A stretch of DNA of 64,000 nt from Flectonema sp. DT1601 (lineage: Eukaryota; Euglenozoa; Diplonemea; Diplonemida; Diplonemidae), in the NCBI GenBank assembly GCA_964019425.1, contig OZ025784.1:992001-1056000 (forward strand), given 5' to 3'. Positions 22,479-32,149 of this stretch are shown piece after piece. Made by a program: the position numbers and the translations under genes. The notes beneath the pieces are model-generated. The model saw only the letters and a list, made by a program, of their open reading frames with translations. It was not told the DNA's origin and did no database searches. The first letter of the stretch is position 1; every line of letters starts with the position of its first letter.

Positions 22479-23800
22479 GTTGCCCACCCTCCCAACCACA
22501 ACTGTAAGAAAGAATATTTTCTTCGTCACATAAATAAATTCATCGCTCGCTGTAATACCAATAATGGTTTTTTTTTTTTCAGAATTGACCAATCAAATCA
22601 AAAGTTATTTTGAAAAGCAAAAAATAAGTAAATAAAATAAACAAACGCAACAGACAGCAGTGTTTTTATGTCTCCCAGATTTCTTTTTTTTTTTTTTTTT
22701 TTTTTGACACTTGCAGCATTCATCCCACCAAAGATTTACCCCCGTGGATCAGAGTCATTTCTCCTTAGTGGCAGAGGTTAGTCGGAAAAAAAAAAAAAAA
22801 TAATCGAAAGCCATTATTATGGCGATTCCAGGTTTTTAGGGTAAAAAAAAAAAAACAGGCGTAACAGATGGCTGGTTATCAGAATGTTTTATGTGTTCCG
22901 TGTTCTTTTTTAATTTTTTTTTTCCCCCACTTTTTCTTTTATAAAAAGGTCACGCAACCATACGAGACTATTCGATTGCTGTATAAGGCACAAGTGTTTT
23001 TATAACCTATCTCTCGGGTATGTTGAAATAACAAAAAAAAAAAACAGATTACCACAAGCAATGCCGCCACCTGAGTACAGCTGAGAAGGAAGCTAACTAA
23101 GCTACGCATAGCAATGACTGTTGGAGTGAGAATCTCCTCATTGAGCAAACATAACATGAAGAGCTCCGTAAGAAGTTCTCCGCATCGTTAGAACAGGAAC
23201 TGGAAGACAGGAAAAAAAAAAAAAAATAAATAAATAAATAAAACCACGTCCTAGAGTTCGATATCTACCGCGACAAGTTGACAACATCGAAGGCGCAAGT
23301 TCAAGCTCTGCCACCTTCGATGAAATAACAAACGAAAAGTTAGTCAAAAAGAGGTCGCGATTAACAAAGTGAAAAAAAAAAAAAAAAAAAAAAGATTTTT
23401 TTTTATAATTTAATGAAGACAGGAGGCAACAGACAGACAAGATAGAAATATGACTTTTTGTTTTAAAAATAGCACTAAATCAAAAGAAACAAAAAGGCTT
23501 ATTTTTTTGTTGCTTTTAAAAACCACACTTGCTTTTCCAAGAGCCTTAATCTTATACCACCCAAGGCACAGACAGACAGACAGATCCTCACATCTCTGAT
23601 ACAGCAACGGATTATATCCAACGAGGTAGCAGCTGCACGTACAGCCTTTTCGGGTATTGCTTTTATTTTATTTTTTTGAAATATTTGTGCAAGACACCGC
23701 AAACAAGGTTGTACGTTGCCACTACTTTGCGTTAACTGGAATAGGACCAGGTGCAAAAGAAGAACAAAAAATAAGAACGGGAAAAAAAATTGTTGATCTG

Positions 23801-23833
<33 letters not shown>

Positions 23834-24439
23834 GATTGCGCGCGCTCTCTGACTTTTATTACAAAAGTCTCAAGCGCTTTATAATATCTTATTTATATCT
23901 CGAAAAACAAGCAGACGGAGCTGAAAAAGATCACGACGGCAGCAGGCTGATGAAATAATTTTTTTTTCTGTAAAAAAAAACTCACAAAAAAAAAAAAAAG
24001 ATCCCCTCGGCTCCCCACAAAAGAGTTCAACACGCACTGAAATAGACCCGAAAGATGGTGAACTATACCTAGATAGGACGAAGCCTTGGGAAACTCTGGT
24101 AGGTCTCAATCTGAGAAACGAATTTCAATATTGTGTTCGCAAGCATCGTTAACAACATTTTAACAACAATGAAAAAAAAAAAAAAAAAAAATCAATTATG
24201 TTCGCGTTTTTCTCTTCACAACACTTCTTTTTTTTTTTTTTTTTTTCCATTTTGTCAACAACTTTTTTTTAATCCCACCAATAGGAATCAAAATAGTGAA
24301 AAAAATAGGAAAACATTAATAAAGTTTAAAGAAGTATTTTCAAAAAAAAATACAAAAAGAAATGAACAATCAGCTTTCTTTTAGAGGCAGCATGAGGACT
24401 CACTCTCTAGAGGACATCCGAAGCTTGTTAAAGAATAGC
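22479..24439. other. 2 kb intergenic region with A/T runs
   Basis: No gene is supported. Frames here are mostly poly-Phe/Lys. A-runs at ~22,781, 22,845, 23,205, 23,370, 23,985 and 24,172 and T-runs at ~22,684, 23,807 and 24,228 alternate. A 20-base word near 23,540 reappears almost unchanged near 43,811. Confidence 0.5.
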
Positions 24440-25156
24440 CTATGGTGAATTCTGTTTTTTTATTTCCACGGCTAGATCTCTAAATCCTGTAGCCGCAGCA
24501 GTATGTCCTGCTGCAGAATGAATTGAAGATGTTGCAGTGATGATTACTCGATCCTTGTTGTGATCTTTAATTGACGTGACTCTATTCCTCAAAGTAGTCA
24601 TCGCGTTGTCTGCAGTAGTTAAGTCAGACTTTGTTCCCAATATCAGCAGTGGTAGGGGTGATCCATTTGAAGAAATCGCATGTGGTGATGCGAGAACTTC
24701 GTTCAGCCAATCTGCAGCCTCCTCAATTTTTGACATATCAGTGAGATCCACACAGAATATTATTGCTTTACTTTTCTTGAATGCCGCGGTGAGGTGTTTC
24801 TTTCGAACGTCTTCTCTACCACCCAAGTCTACCATTAAGAAGTTGACTCGTTGTTGAAGAGTGACGTACATGGTTTCTTCACGAAAGTCTTCAGTCTCAC
24901 AAGGCTCTGCAGCCTTCTCATTGATGAGAGTGTATAACAAATGTGTTTTCCCTGATCCGTCTAATCCTGTCAGCAGTACTCTAAATGTTTGAAGTTTACT
25001 CGCAGATCTTCTCCGAACTCCTTCCATCTTCTCCTCAATCTCATAGTGAGGCATCGCAATTTCCAACTCAGCCATGGTCTCCTGATGAGTTTTTGGACTT
25101 GTTGGTGGTGAAGCCGTTTTCTTCGATGACGCCACTCGAGAGTCTGAACAACCCAT
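24440..25156 (-). CDS. atypical Arf-like small GTPase, dual-acylated N-terminus
   Basis: A 238-residue protein. MGCSDS at the start fits N-myristoylation at Gly2 (Ser6) with palmitoylatable Cys3. A disordered lead (~10-50) follows, then an Arf/SAR-type G domain: P-loop GLDGSGKT (64-71), switch II DLGGRE (110-115), IIFCVDLTD strand, and G4 LGTKSD (173-178). Two key positions are changed. The catalytic Gln of DVGGQ is Arg114, and the Asn of NKxD is Thr175. Intrinsic GTP hydrolysis should therefore be low or absent, though nucleotide binding is plausible. No Arf-type amphipathic helix is at the very N-terminus; lipid anchors may replace it. Co-directional with the VPS9 gene. Confidence 0.85.
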   Translation of the reverse strand: MGCSDSRVASSKKTASPPTSPKTHQETMAELEIAMPHYEIEEKMEGVRRRSASKLQTFRVLLTGLDGSGKTHLLYTLINEKAAEPCETEDFREETMYVTLQQRVNFLMVDLGGREDVRKKHLTAAFKKSKAIIFCVDLTDMSKIEEAADWLNEVLASPHAISSNGSPLPLLILGTKSDLTTADNAMTTLRNRVTSIKDHNKDRVIITATSSIHSAAGHTAAATGFRDLAVEIKKQNSP

Positions 25157-25270
25157 TTTAGTTACTTTATTTTATTTTTTTTATTTGATATCTCTCTTTT
25201 GTGTATTACTGAAGGCGGGAAAGGTGATGGGGTGTGACAGTTTTTATACAAAAAAATATATAAATCAAAA

Positions 25271-25300
25271 TACCAACTTCTGAAGTACCAACTTCTGAAG
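25271..25300. repeat. two tandem 15-bp copies
   Basis: TACCAACTTCTGAAG occurs twice back to back in the leader region of the Arf-like gene. Confidence 0.9.
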
Positions 25301-25343
25301 ACGCATACCTTCAGATCAAAACAGCTCAATTTGTTCACATGAT

Positions 25344-25440
25344 TGTCGCTAACAACACACATGCGACTGTCACATGACTGTCGCTAACAACACACATGTG
25401 ACTGTCACATGACTGTCACATGATTGTCGCTAACAACATG
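25344..25440. repeat. interspersed TGTCGCTAACAACA / CACATG repeats
   Basis: TGTCGCTAACAACA starts at 25,344 and 25,379, and TGTCGCTAACAACAT at 25,425. Between the copies ACTGTCACATGA repeats. Palindromic CACATG/CATGTG words (E-box-like) occur at least six times from 25,337 on. It lies between two - strand genes, upstream of the Arf-like gene. Confidence 0.85.
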
Positions 25441-25483
25441 AACACCATACCTGTTGAAGTCATCACGTTGATGGATGTTCACT

Positions 25484-25843
25484 CTAACCTGAAGTAGTTA
25501 CCTCTTCAAGCTTAACTATGTCATCAACCTTCTCTAAAGTGAAGGAATTCGCTTCTTTATTAAATATTAACACACAAGTAGTAGTGTTGGTATTATTTCC
25601 TTCTTTTCTTCTCTTAATTCCTTTTAATATTTTAGCTGGAGTTTCTTTGTCTTCAACAGTGAGTTCAGCAGTAGAATCAGTGGTGTTTACATTCGACACT
25701 TCGATATCTTCTTTGAGGTCGTTTGTTATTTCAACGAGACATCTCTTTTGCTTCCCTCCTTCGATAAAACTCTTTCCCAAAACAATTGGAATTCGATCCT
25801 CAGATTCTAAGGCTCCTGGGAAGCAGTTTCTGAATGCCGACAT
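25484..25843 (-). CDS. EAF-like transcription elongation cofactor (short)
   Basis: About 119 residues from the ATG at 25,843, 2 nt after a strong acceptor (CTTCTTCAG). The pattern resembles the N-terminal domain of EAF proteins, partners of the ELL elongation factor. IPIVLGKSF matches the opening LG(E/K)SF motif, an acidic loop follows, and the end TCVLIFNKEANSFTLEKVDD matches the diagnostic CVLI(Y/F) and FTLE(R/K)L strands. The Ser/Asp-rich transactivation tail of animal EAF is absent. An extra exon beyond the stop is possible (a GGTTAGAG donor-like word follows), but I see no matching sequence. Family call is moderate because the protein is short. Confidence 0.55.
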   Translation of the reverse strand: MSAFRNCFPGALESEDRIPIVLGKSFIEGGKQKRCLVEITNDLKEDIEVSNVNTTDSTAELTVEDKETPAKILKGIKRRKEGNNTNTTTCVLIFNKEANSFTLEKVDDIVKLEEVTTSG

Positions 25844-26184
25844 AACTGAAGAAGTAGCCTGGACTTGATAAGTAATTTCATTAATAAGTAGTACGAATGG
25901 ATTCACATCATAGTAGTGTGGATTAACTTCTACGTTCCCTGACTGGGGTACGAAGTTGAGATCCCTCGACAGAAGCTTAAAGTGATTCCTGACGTATAGG
26001 AATTAAAATGTAACAATTATTTTTTTTAAAAAAATAAAAAACGAAGTTAAATTTATAAAGTGAGGAAGTGCTACTCAGAATGAAATAGGAGCTGGAATAA
26101 ATAACAACAACGACAACTAAATAAAAGAGAAAGTTGGCGAGTCCAACAGACCAAGGAGTACGAGTACCAGTTGGGTACCCAATG
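25844..26184. other. sequence after the SSU rRNA fragment
   Basis: No gene. A single ATTCCAGCTCC word (- strand, ~26,092) equals the SSU 530-loop region but is too short to count. The remainder leads into the EAF-like gene. Confidence 0.4.
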
Positions 26185-26262
26185 TGATCCATTTACTCTG
26201 AGACTTGCATGGCTTAATCCTTGAAACAAGCATATGACTACTGGCAGGATCAACCAGGTTTC
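26185..26262 (-). pseudogene. 5' end of SSU (18S) rRNA, truncated
   Basis: On the - strand, starting near 26,261, the sequence is the nearly universal SSU start: CCTGGTTGATCCTGCCAGTA, then GTCATATGCTTG, then TTAAGCCATGCAAGTCTCAG. Similarity fades after about 70 bases, so this is not a functional gene. The stretch TTTCAAGGA before TTAAGCCATG resembles euglenozoan rather than animal or fungal SSU as I remember them. The two rRNA pieces are in the order LSU then SSU, as across a tandem rDNA spacer. Confidence 0.85.
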
Positions 26263-26384
26263 TTGTTACTCTAACCAACAGGGAGTACCCGAAAGTACGC
26301 ACCCTGAGAGTTGAAAGCATCAAGACGTTGGTTGTCTCTTTTTTCCCGCAGTTCTGATAGGCTCCTCGGGAACTCCTCCATGTG

Positions 26385-26500
26385 CTCAGAGGTACGGGAC
26401 TCTCACAAAGAGGGTGACCCCATTCCAGGAGACTTGTCCGAACACCACCAGATCCCCACAATAGCTTACTGTTCACTCGCCGTTAAGTTCAGCACGTAGA
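26385..26500 (-). pseudogene. 5' LSU (28S) rRNA fragment with internal deletion
   Basis: The - strand reads GCTGAACTTAACGGCGAGTG and AAC. The first half equals the start of LSU rRNA (CTGAACTTAA) and the second the motif ACGGCGAGTGAAC, which normally lies ~50 bases further on, so that part is deleted. Downstream, TCCTGGAATGGGGTCA and GAGAGTCCCGTA match the next conserved helix. The rest of LSU is missing, and the SSU 5' end follows after ~120 bases. Confidence 0.75.
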
Positions 26501-27008
26501 TCTTCAACTGCCGAGGTGAAGAAGTCTGTGTGGTCGCTCAAAGGTCCGAGATAGATCGACACCGCGGGGCTTACAAAATCAAGAGATCTGTAGCCTCAAT
26601 ACTTCTTGTGAGACAATAGTACAGACGAGTCACACAAAGATGTCTGTCGTGTGGACAAAAATCGAATAATAAAAAAGGAAGTAGAAAATAATAAACCAGT
26701 GAGGAGGACTACACCACCTATAAAACAAAAAGAGTACAAGACTCTGTTTCAAAAAAGAAGAAGAAAAACAGAACAAGGTATGTGAATGAAGGAGGATCTC
26801 GTACTTTGGACACCAGCTTTTCGACTCGCAAATTAAATAGCGCGGCTGAACAGATGATCGACCCAACAAAAACAAAGTAATAAACACTCGCAGTAACACA
26901 GTTTTTTTTTTTTTTTTTTTTTTTTTTTTGAGTGCCATTTTTTTTTTTTTTTTAAAAACGAATATCAAATAAATACCAAACGAGAAAAAAAAAAAATAAT
27001 AATATTAA
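26501..27008. other. sequence before the LSU fragment, A/T runs
   Basis: The ~60 bases adjoining the LSU piece could be 5.8S/ITS2 debris but are not recognisable. A 26-base T-run lies at ~26,901. No gene seen. Confidence 0.4.
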
Positions 27009-28871
27009 CTACTCAGAAGAAGCAGAAAATGAATTATTACTCAAAGACGATCTCCTCGAAAGAACAGGACTCTTTAATCTCGAAGTGTGTTCGACAGCAA
27101 ATGGACTGGAGTTCAGAGAAGACTCAAAAGCTCCTTTCTCACTGCTGAGTGCTTCTATTTTCTTATAGAGGTTCTCACTCCTTTCAGACCACAATTCATA
27201 CTTCCCTCTTACTTTTGTATCAACGAGTTTACGAACTTGCTTCACGAGGTCCTTGCGAAACTCATGAAGATTCTGAAATCTCTTTTTATAAAGATCCGAC
27301 TGGAGCGACAACAACAATGGAAACGTCGCTCTCGCTGAGATAATACAATTATTAGCTCCCACAATAGACCAGTACGACCAGAAAGGATGCACAACCATAG
27401 TAAGACATGCCATCCCGAAGTTTGTATAACACCAAACAACCATAAACAACCACGAGAAATACAACGGGGATATAACCATCGCACATATAACCTTGTAGGA
27501 TGCTTTGACATCGTTTCCAAGAACTTTTACGGTGCTGTTTTTAACGGCTTCTTTTGATTTTACGTCTGAATAGACTCTCGCAGTTAGAGCAATAGGGAGG
27601 TTTATTATGATGGCAGGAATGCAAATGACGAACCAGAAAGACGTTGTCGCCATCCTCTTTATCAAAAGTAGATAACTTCCGTGAGTTGGAAGCGTTTCAA
27701 GAGATTGAACTTGATGGTCAGTTACGAGATATTCTTTTAGTAAGTTTTGATACATTTCAAGTCTTTTAATAAAACATTTTGTTTCTGGCAGGTCCTGAAC
27801 AAGTGTCATTCCCTGTGCAAACCTTCTTGTTGTTCTCAAATACTCTGCTACGTTTAACTTTATTCTACCTGGTTGATAGAGTCTTCTAACGTGATGAACT
27901 ATTTTTAAAGTTCTCCAATCAGGACATTGAATTGTTACCTCAGCCATTGCTGATGACAACTCTTTCATGAATAGTGAGATTCCTTGTTGTCTATCTTTTT
28001 GAAATGTTGAGAACATGTCGTCAGTGATGTGCATTGCTTCTCCAAATTCAATGTGAGCGCGACTTCTAAAACGGTGTCCATAATAGTAAGTCAGACCAAC
28101 AGGGATGATTACTGGTCTACGAGTGCCATGCTCAACTGCTCCAAGAGCGAATCTCGCAATTCCATCCTTCATATGCAACATTGACGTCTGATCATGAGAT
28201 CCTCCTTCAGGAAATATTCCAATACTTCCTCCACTTCCGAGTCTTTCGTAAACAGATTCCCACATTTCTTTTTGATCAATTCTCGGTAGTATCTTATAAG
28301 TCATGTTCTGCTCTGTTGGGGGATTGTCGACTTCTTTTATTGTAAGTTCAGTGTCACTACTGATGGTGATGACTTTAACAATGAATGTGGCAGCTGAATC
28401 CTTGTTCGGCTTAATCATAAGAAGCTCTCCCTCTTTTAGTTCAGTGCTGAATTTCGATTGAGAATTTCCATAAACTTTTGTGGTTGTTATTTGATAGATG
28501 AGACCAGACGCGGATTTTGCTTCATCTTGTGGACGACGTACAGGTATGCAATTCATGAAATTAGCGACGTCACCAACAACACGTCTTCCCATACTCTTCT
28601 TTGCTATAATAAAAGAAGGTTCTCTGGGACAATGTGCGTAAAGCATCACACCATCTACAAATTGGTTTTGATGATTTCCACAGAATATAACTGGACCGGT
28701 TAAAGGAACATTCTCGACTCCTATAACGTCAATCTCTCTGTAGTAACTGTACAGTAGTATTCTAAAGTACAGTCTAACTAACCAGACCTTCACTACTTCA
28801 AGTAGGGCTCTCAGAGTGTTTTGATTATCCTCATCGGCGCTGTTAATCTCATTTTCGAGTTTGCTGACCAT
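27009..28871 (-). CDS. Sct1/Gpt2-type glycerol-3-phosphate acyltransferase
   Basis: A 620-residue membrane protein. Acyltransferase block I is NHQNQFVD (His67-x5-Asp73), the form typical of the yeast Sct1/Gpt2 glycerol-3-P/DHAP acyltransferases. Block III is IGIFPEGGSHDQTS (217-230), also a hallmark of that family, with the 'MKDGIARFALGA' segment after it. Predicted TM helices lie near ~35-45 (weak), ~405-430, ~455-480 and ~485-510, and a Ser-rich tail closes the protein. It would acylate sn-1 of glycerol-3-phosphate at the ER, the first step of phospholipid and triacylglycerol synthesis. An unusual ~70-residue insert with beta-strand character separates blocks I and III (~125-195). Confidence 0.9.
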   Translation of the reverse strand: MVSKLENEINSADEDNQNTLRALLEVVKVWLVRLYFRILLYSYYREIDVIGVENVPLTGPVIFCGNHQNQFVDGVMLYAHCPREPSFIIAKKSMGRRVVGDVANFMNCIPVRRPQDEAKSASGLIYQITTTKVYGNSQSKFSTELKEGELLMIKPNKDSAATFIVKVITISSDTELTIKEVDNPPTEQNMTYKILPRIDQKEMWESVYERLGSGGSIGIFPEGGSHDQTSMLHMKDGIARFALGAVEHGTRRPVIIPVGLTYYYGHRFRSRAHIEFGEAMHITDDMFSTFQKDRQQGISLFMKELSSAMAEVTIQCPDWRTLKIVHHVRRLYQPGRIKLNVAEYLRTTRRFAQGMTLVQDLPETKCFIKRLEMYQNLLKEYLVTDHQVQSLETLPTHGSYLLLIKRMATTSFWFVICIPAIIINLPIALTARVYSDVKSKEAVKNSTVKVLGNDVKASYKVICAMVISPLYFSWLFMVVWCYTNFGMACLTMVVHPFWSYWSIVGANNCIISARATFPLLLSLQSDLYKKRFQNLHEFRKDLVKQVRKLVDTKVRGKYELWSERSENLYKKIEALSSEKGAFESSLNSSPFAVEHTSRLKSPVLSRRSSLSNNSFSASSE

Positions 28872-29165
28872 GTCCCTTTTTCCTAATTAAAAAAAAAAAT
28901 TATATTAAAAAAGAATAAGTTGGACTGTTACCCTCTGAGGCTTAAGAATATATGCATCTAATCTGTTTTATAAAAATATTGAAATAAACTTCAAAAAAAA
29001 AAAACATTCGCAAAGATTGCGGACCAACAGCAGTCCTTCGAACGGACACCAAATCAGAGATGTGCGGCGGTGAGAACCACCTGAAGCCCGGACACCAAAA
29101 AATCAGATTTAGATCAAACTGTGTGAAATCTGATTTCACAAAAAAAAAAACTTTTTATAAAATAA

Positions 29166-30794
29166 TCAAGTCAAGTCAATACATTGAGGTACGTATGGTT
29201 CGTCTCGTTCTAAATTTATGGGATCATTCAGATCTCCTTTTTTCATAATAGGTTTCGGCATTGCCATCTTAACAAGTGTAGTAGTAGGAGGATGTGTTAC
29301 GACAGGTACCACGGGTCTATTCTCAGCTTCTATCTCAGACGTTAAGTAGTTAAAGAGAGTACCAACCCAAGCAGAAGGATGGATGTAGTTATAAGATTGA
29401 TGACGGAATCCAGGTAAAGGTGGTCCAGGTGCTGGAACTACTTCACTTGCATCCCTCCAACCAGACCAACAACCTTCCTCTGTTGGATATCTCTTAAGAC
29501 AGTCTTCTTCTAATTCAGCAAATTCAGATAGTTTTATCCGAAGTTTAACTTTGTCGGTATTTCTTGTCTCTCTTTCTCGTCTTGAATCTTGATTTCGATA
29601 TTTTGAAGGACCAAATCGATCTGAAACAGATTCATCCCAAACGATACGATTACCAGTAGTCTCTTTGTTTAGTATACTAACGACTTTCTTATTTGAGATA
29701 GGGAACTTACGTGACACCCCTGGAGGAGTTGCTAAGAAAGGAGGAAATGACGAAGGAACAGCAGCAGCCCTCCTCAGATGACTTAATGAGTGTCGTGGAG
29801 GGGCTGCTGTGACTGTTTGCTGTTGATCTGCTTCATCAACTACGATGATTGCGGGAAGTGATTTCATTTCTTCTTGATTTGTGTTTTGAGTCTTCTGAAG
29901 TCTTTCTGCCATCACTTTGCGTTCATTCTGAAGCTGAGTTGCTACGTCGACAGGTTTCATTGGACTGGCTGGTACCTCAACATGAACTTCCTTTAAACCA
30001 ACCCAGGGAACAACCATCTCTAAGAGGGAATGACCTACAGGATGAGCTTTCTTATCAACAGCTATTACCTTCAGTACTAACATTGGAAAGGTTCCCCAAA
30101 GTTCTGGTGTCATCACTCCCTTATCACTGGATGTCAGTACTCTCTTTGCAATCATCAGACAGCGGATCATCCATTCTGACTTACCGAGTGTTGTGCTCTC
30201 AAGGAATCTTGTCAGCCAAAGAGAAAGTCCAACAAGTAGTTTAGCTGACAATAAGAATATTGATAAACTGTGTCCTACTCCGTGTGCTATCGATCCGTTT
30301 AATACTTTTTCGAGAACGTCGCTGAGAAATTCAAATATTTCAGCTGCAGCATCGTCGGGAGAATAAGCCGCAGCTCTCATTACAATCCTCGATAGTTCTC
30401 TTGTGTTTACTCTACCAGGACGTACTCCAAAGTGTCTGTTACAGACCCAAGCAACTTGTCGCTTAACAATATCAAGACTCTCAGGTTTTGTACATAAGTC
30501 TTTGTGTCTCTTTGCTTCAATAGCATTGTGTATCCTCGCCTTTCTCTCTCTCGGTTTTTGTTTGTAAACACAATTCGGTTGTGCTGGAAGTTTTCCTCCC
30601 CCAGGAGCGACAGCGCTCTTGACTCGTAATATCCCAAAACCCGGTGCTGGTGAACCTTTTGGAGCGACTTTCTTCGGTGCCGGTTTTGATGCTATCTTGT
30701 AATTACCAACAATCTGTACTCCTGAAGAGGACGAAGACGACGACGTCGATGAGTCGGAAGAGCTGTCATCAGAACTGCTATCTGAGGAGGACAT
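29166..30794 (-). CDS. hypothetical protein with Ser-rich N-terminus and helical core
   Basis: A 542-residue frame. It begins with a Ser/Asp tract of ~25 residues, a likely phosphorylation platform, then a basic Pro/Lys stretch to ~100. Residues ~105-280 look all-helical (VKRQVAWVCNRHFG, RELSRIVMRAAAY, IFEFLSDVLEKVL, MIRCLMIAKRVL), like an ENTH/VHS- or HEAT-type bundle, but no family signature is certain. Residues ~300-440 are Gln/Ser/Pro-rich, and the last ~100 contain WSGWRDASE and a short conserved-looking end. No signal or TM. A nuclear or RNA-related role would be a guess from the Ser/Asp lead and basic patch. Confidence 0.75.
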   Translation of the reverse strand: MSSSDSSSDDSSSDSSTSSSSSSSGVQIVGNYKIASKPAPKKVAPKGSPAPGFGILRVKSAVAPGGGKLPAQPNCVYKQKPRERKARIHNAIEAKRHKDLCTKPESLDIVKRQVAWVCNRHFGVRPGRVNTRELSRIVMRAAAYSPDDAAAEIFEFLSDVLEKVLNGSIAHGVGHSLSIFLLSAKLLVGLSLWLTRFLESTTLGKSEWMIRCLMIAKRVLTSSDKGVMTPELWGTFPMLVLKVIAVDKKAHPVGHSLLEMVVPWVGLKEVHVEVPASPMKPVDVATQLQNERKVMAERLQKTQNTNQEEMKSLPAIIVVDEADQQQTVTAAPPRHSLSHLRRAAAVPSSFPPFLATPPGVSRKFPISNKKVVSILNKETTGNRIVWDESVSDRFGPSKYRNQDSRRERETRNTDKVKLRIKLSEFAELEEDCLKRYPTEEGCWSGWRDASEVVPAPGPPLPGFRHQSYNYIHPSAWVGTLFNYLTSEIEAENRPVVPVVTHPPTTTLVKMAMPKPIMKKGDLNDPINLERDEPYVPQCIDLT

Positions 30795-31184
30795 GTTTTA
30801 TTAGCGTCCTCAATGACTAGATCTGTAAAGTGAATACAATAATAATAATAATAATAATAATAATATACTTTACAAGGTTTTGATACTCTCTTTTCTTTCA
30901 ATCTGGATTTAAGATGAGATTTCTCTGTCAGAAAACAAAAAAAATTATTAAATAATAAAACACCTGAAGGACACCCAAAGAAGTGACTTGTAACGAACCG
31001 TTCAAACTGTTCATAAAACCACAGAGACAACAACTAACAAAACAAGAAAGCGGTAAGAAACATAACAAATATAATTATATTAGCAAACAGTTATGTGGAA
31101 CCACAGAAATCAGAGTTGTTCATTCAGGTTGAGGTAAGGACCGCATGTGTGCGATGTCAGAATATCAGATTGTTAAGTAGAAAA

Positions 31185-31217
<33 letters not shown>

Positions 31218-32149
31218 AACTCTCTATTCTGCTCAACTAAAATTATTTTTTCTTATGAAAAAAATCATAACCAATGGCAACAAGATTCTTTCAAAAGAAC
31301 TCATATTTCTAAGTCATTCTGTGTCCTGTCTTCTGACTGGACGTTTCAGGGAAGGGCAATGGAAGGAAAAGGGAAATTGAAATGTTCGAAAATATATTTA
31401 TGAAGATATAAATACCTGTATTGTACCAGAGTTAACAACAAACGTTAGTTATGATACATCCATCTTGACTAAAGGCAATGTTAGTATAGGTAAAACACTC
31501 CGCATACGACGTACAAGATTTTACATTATAATAAATGTTTCTAACTTAGCTGCACACACATCTCTATTTCCGTATTGTCATTCAGTGCAGTACGGAATCC
31601 AGTTATTCAATTATGAATTAATCGTGAGCCCTGAGAAACCAAAACCAGAGGTATAATGTAATACGGCAGAGTGTAGGTTTTCGCCTATTTTAATTACTTG
31701 TCAATAAATAAATTCCTTTTTTAAAAAAAAAAAAAAAAAAAATGAATTAGCTTATGTTGTTAGTTCATAGCACCACCAGAGAAGCACTCACTTTAAATAA
31801 ATTAAGGTAGTGTTGTCCAGAATTCGGGAAAGGGAGGATGAAGAACCTCCTTTTTTTCCATTCCGTTACTAATTAACGTGAAGAATGAAGCCGACTGATG
31901 CGAAAACATCAAACAAGCAGATAAGGTGGAAAGGACTCATAAATAATAATCACACGAAACTTTTCTTTTTAGAAAAAAAAAAAAAAAGAAAAAGGGAGGA
32001 GAATTAACAACTGGTTTTTTTTTTTTTTTTTTTATAGGGGTGGGAAAAAAAACAGACCAAAGACTACAGTTACAAAAATAAATAAAATATTTTGGTAAAC
32101 ACCTTCCTAAGAAGGAACTACACATGTATAAGAAAAACATCCAACACAA
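30795..32149. other. intergenic region with a doubtful + strand exon
   Basis: A + strand frame at about 31,405-31,656 (ending SPEKPKPEV) reads like real protein sequence but has no upstream ATG in frame and no clear splice partner. A (AAT)n repeat lies at 30,838-30,864. Long A-runs occur at 31,181-31,217 and 31,723-31,742. Confidence 0.35.
30838..30864. repeat. AAT microsatellite
   Basis: About nine AAT triplets in the 5' region of the Ser-rich gene. Confidence 0.95.

Noticed and set aside
22939..23157. - strand frame with a hydrophobic segment
   Set aside because: Runs into a Phe tract from a homopolymer and lacks any supporting context.
26092..26102. ATTCCAGCTCC, equal to the SSU 530-loop region
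   Set aside because: Eleven bases without flanking similarity can be chance.
31405..31656. + strand frame ending SPEKPKPEV that reads like a protein
   Set aside because: No in-frame ATG, an upstream stop and no convincing exon partner, and it opposes the gene array. Left as a doubtful exon inside the intergenic entry.
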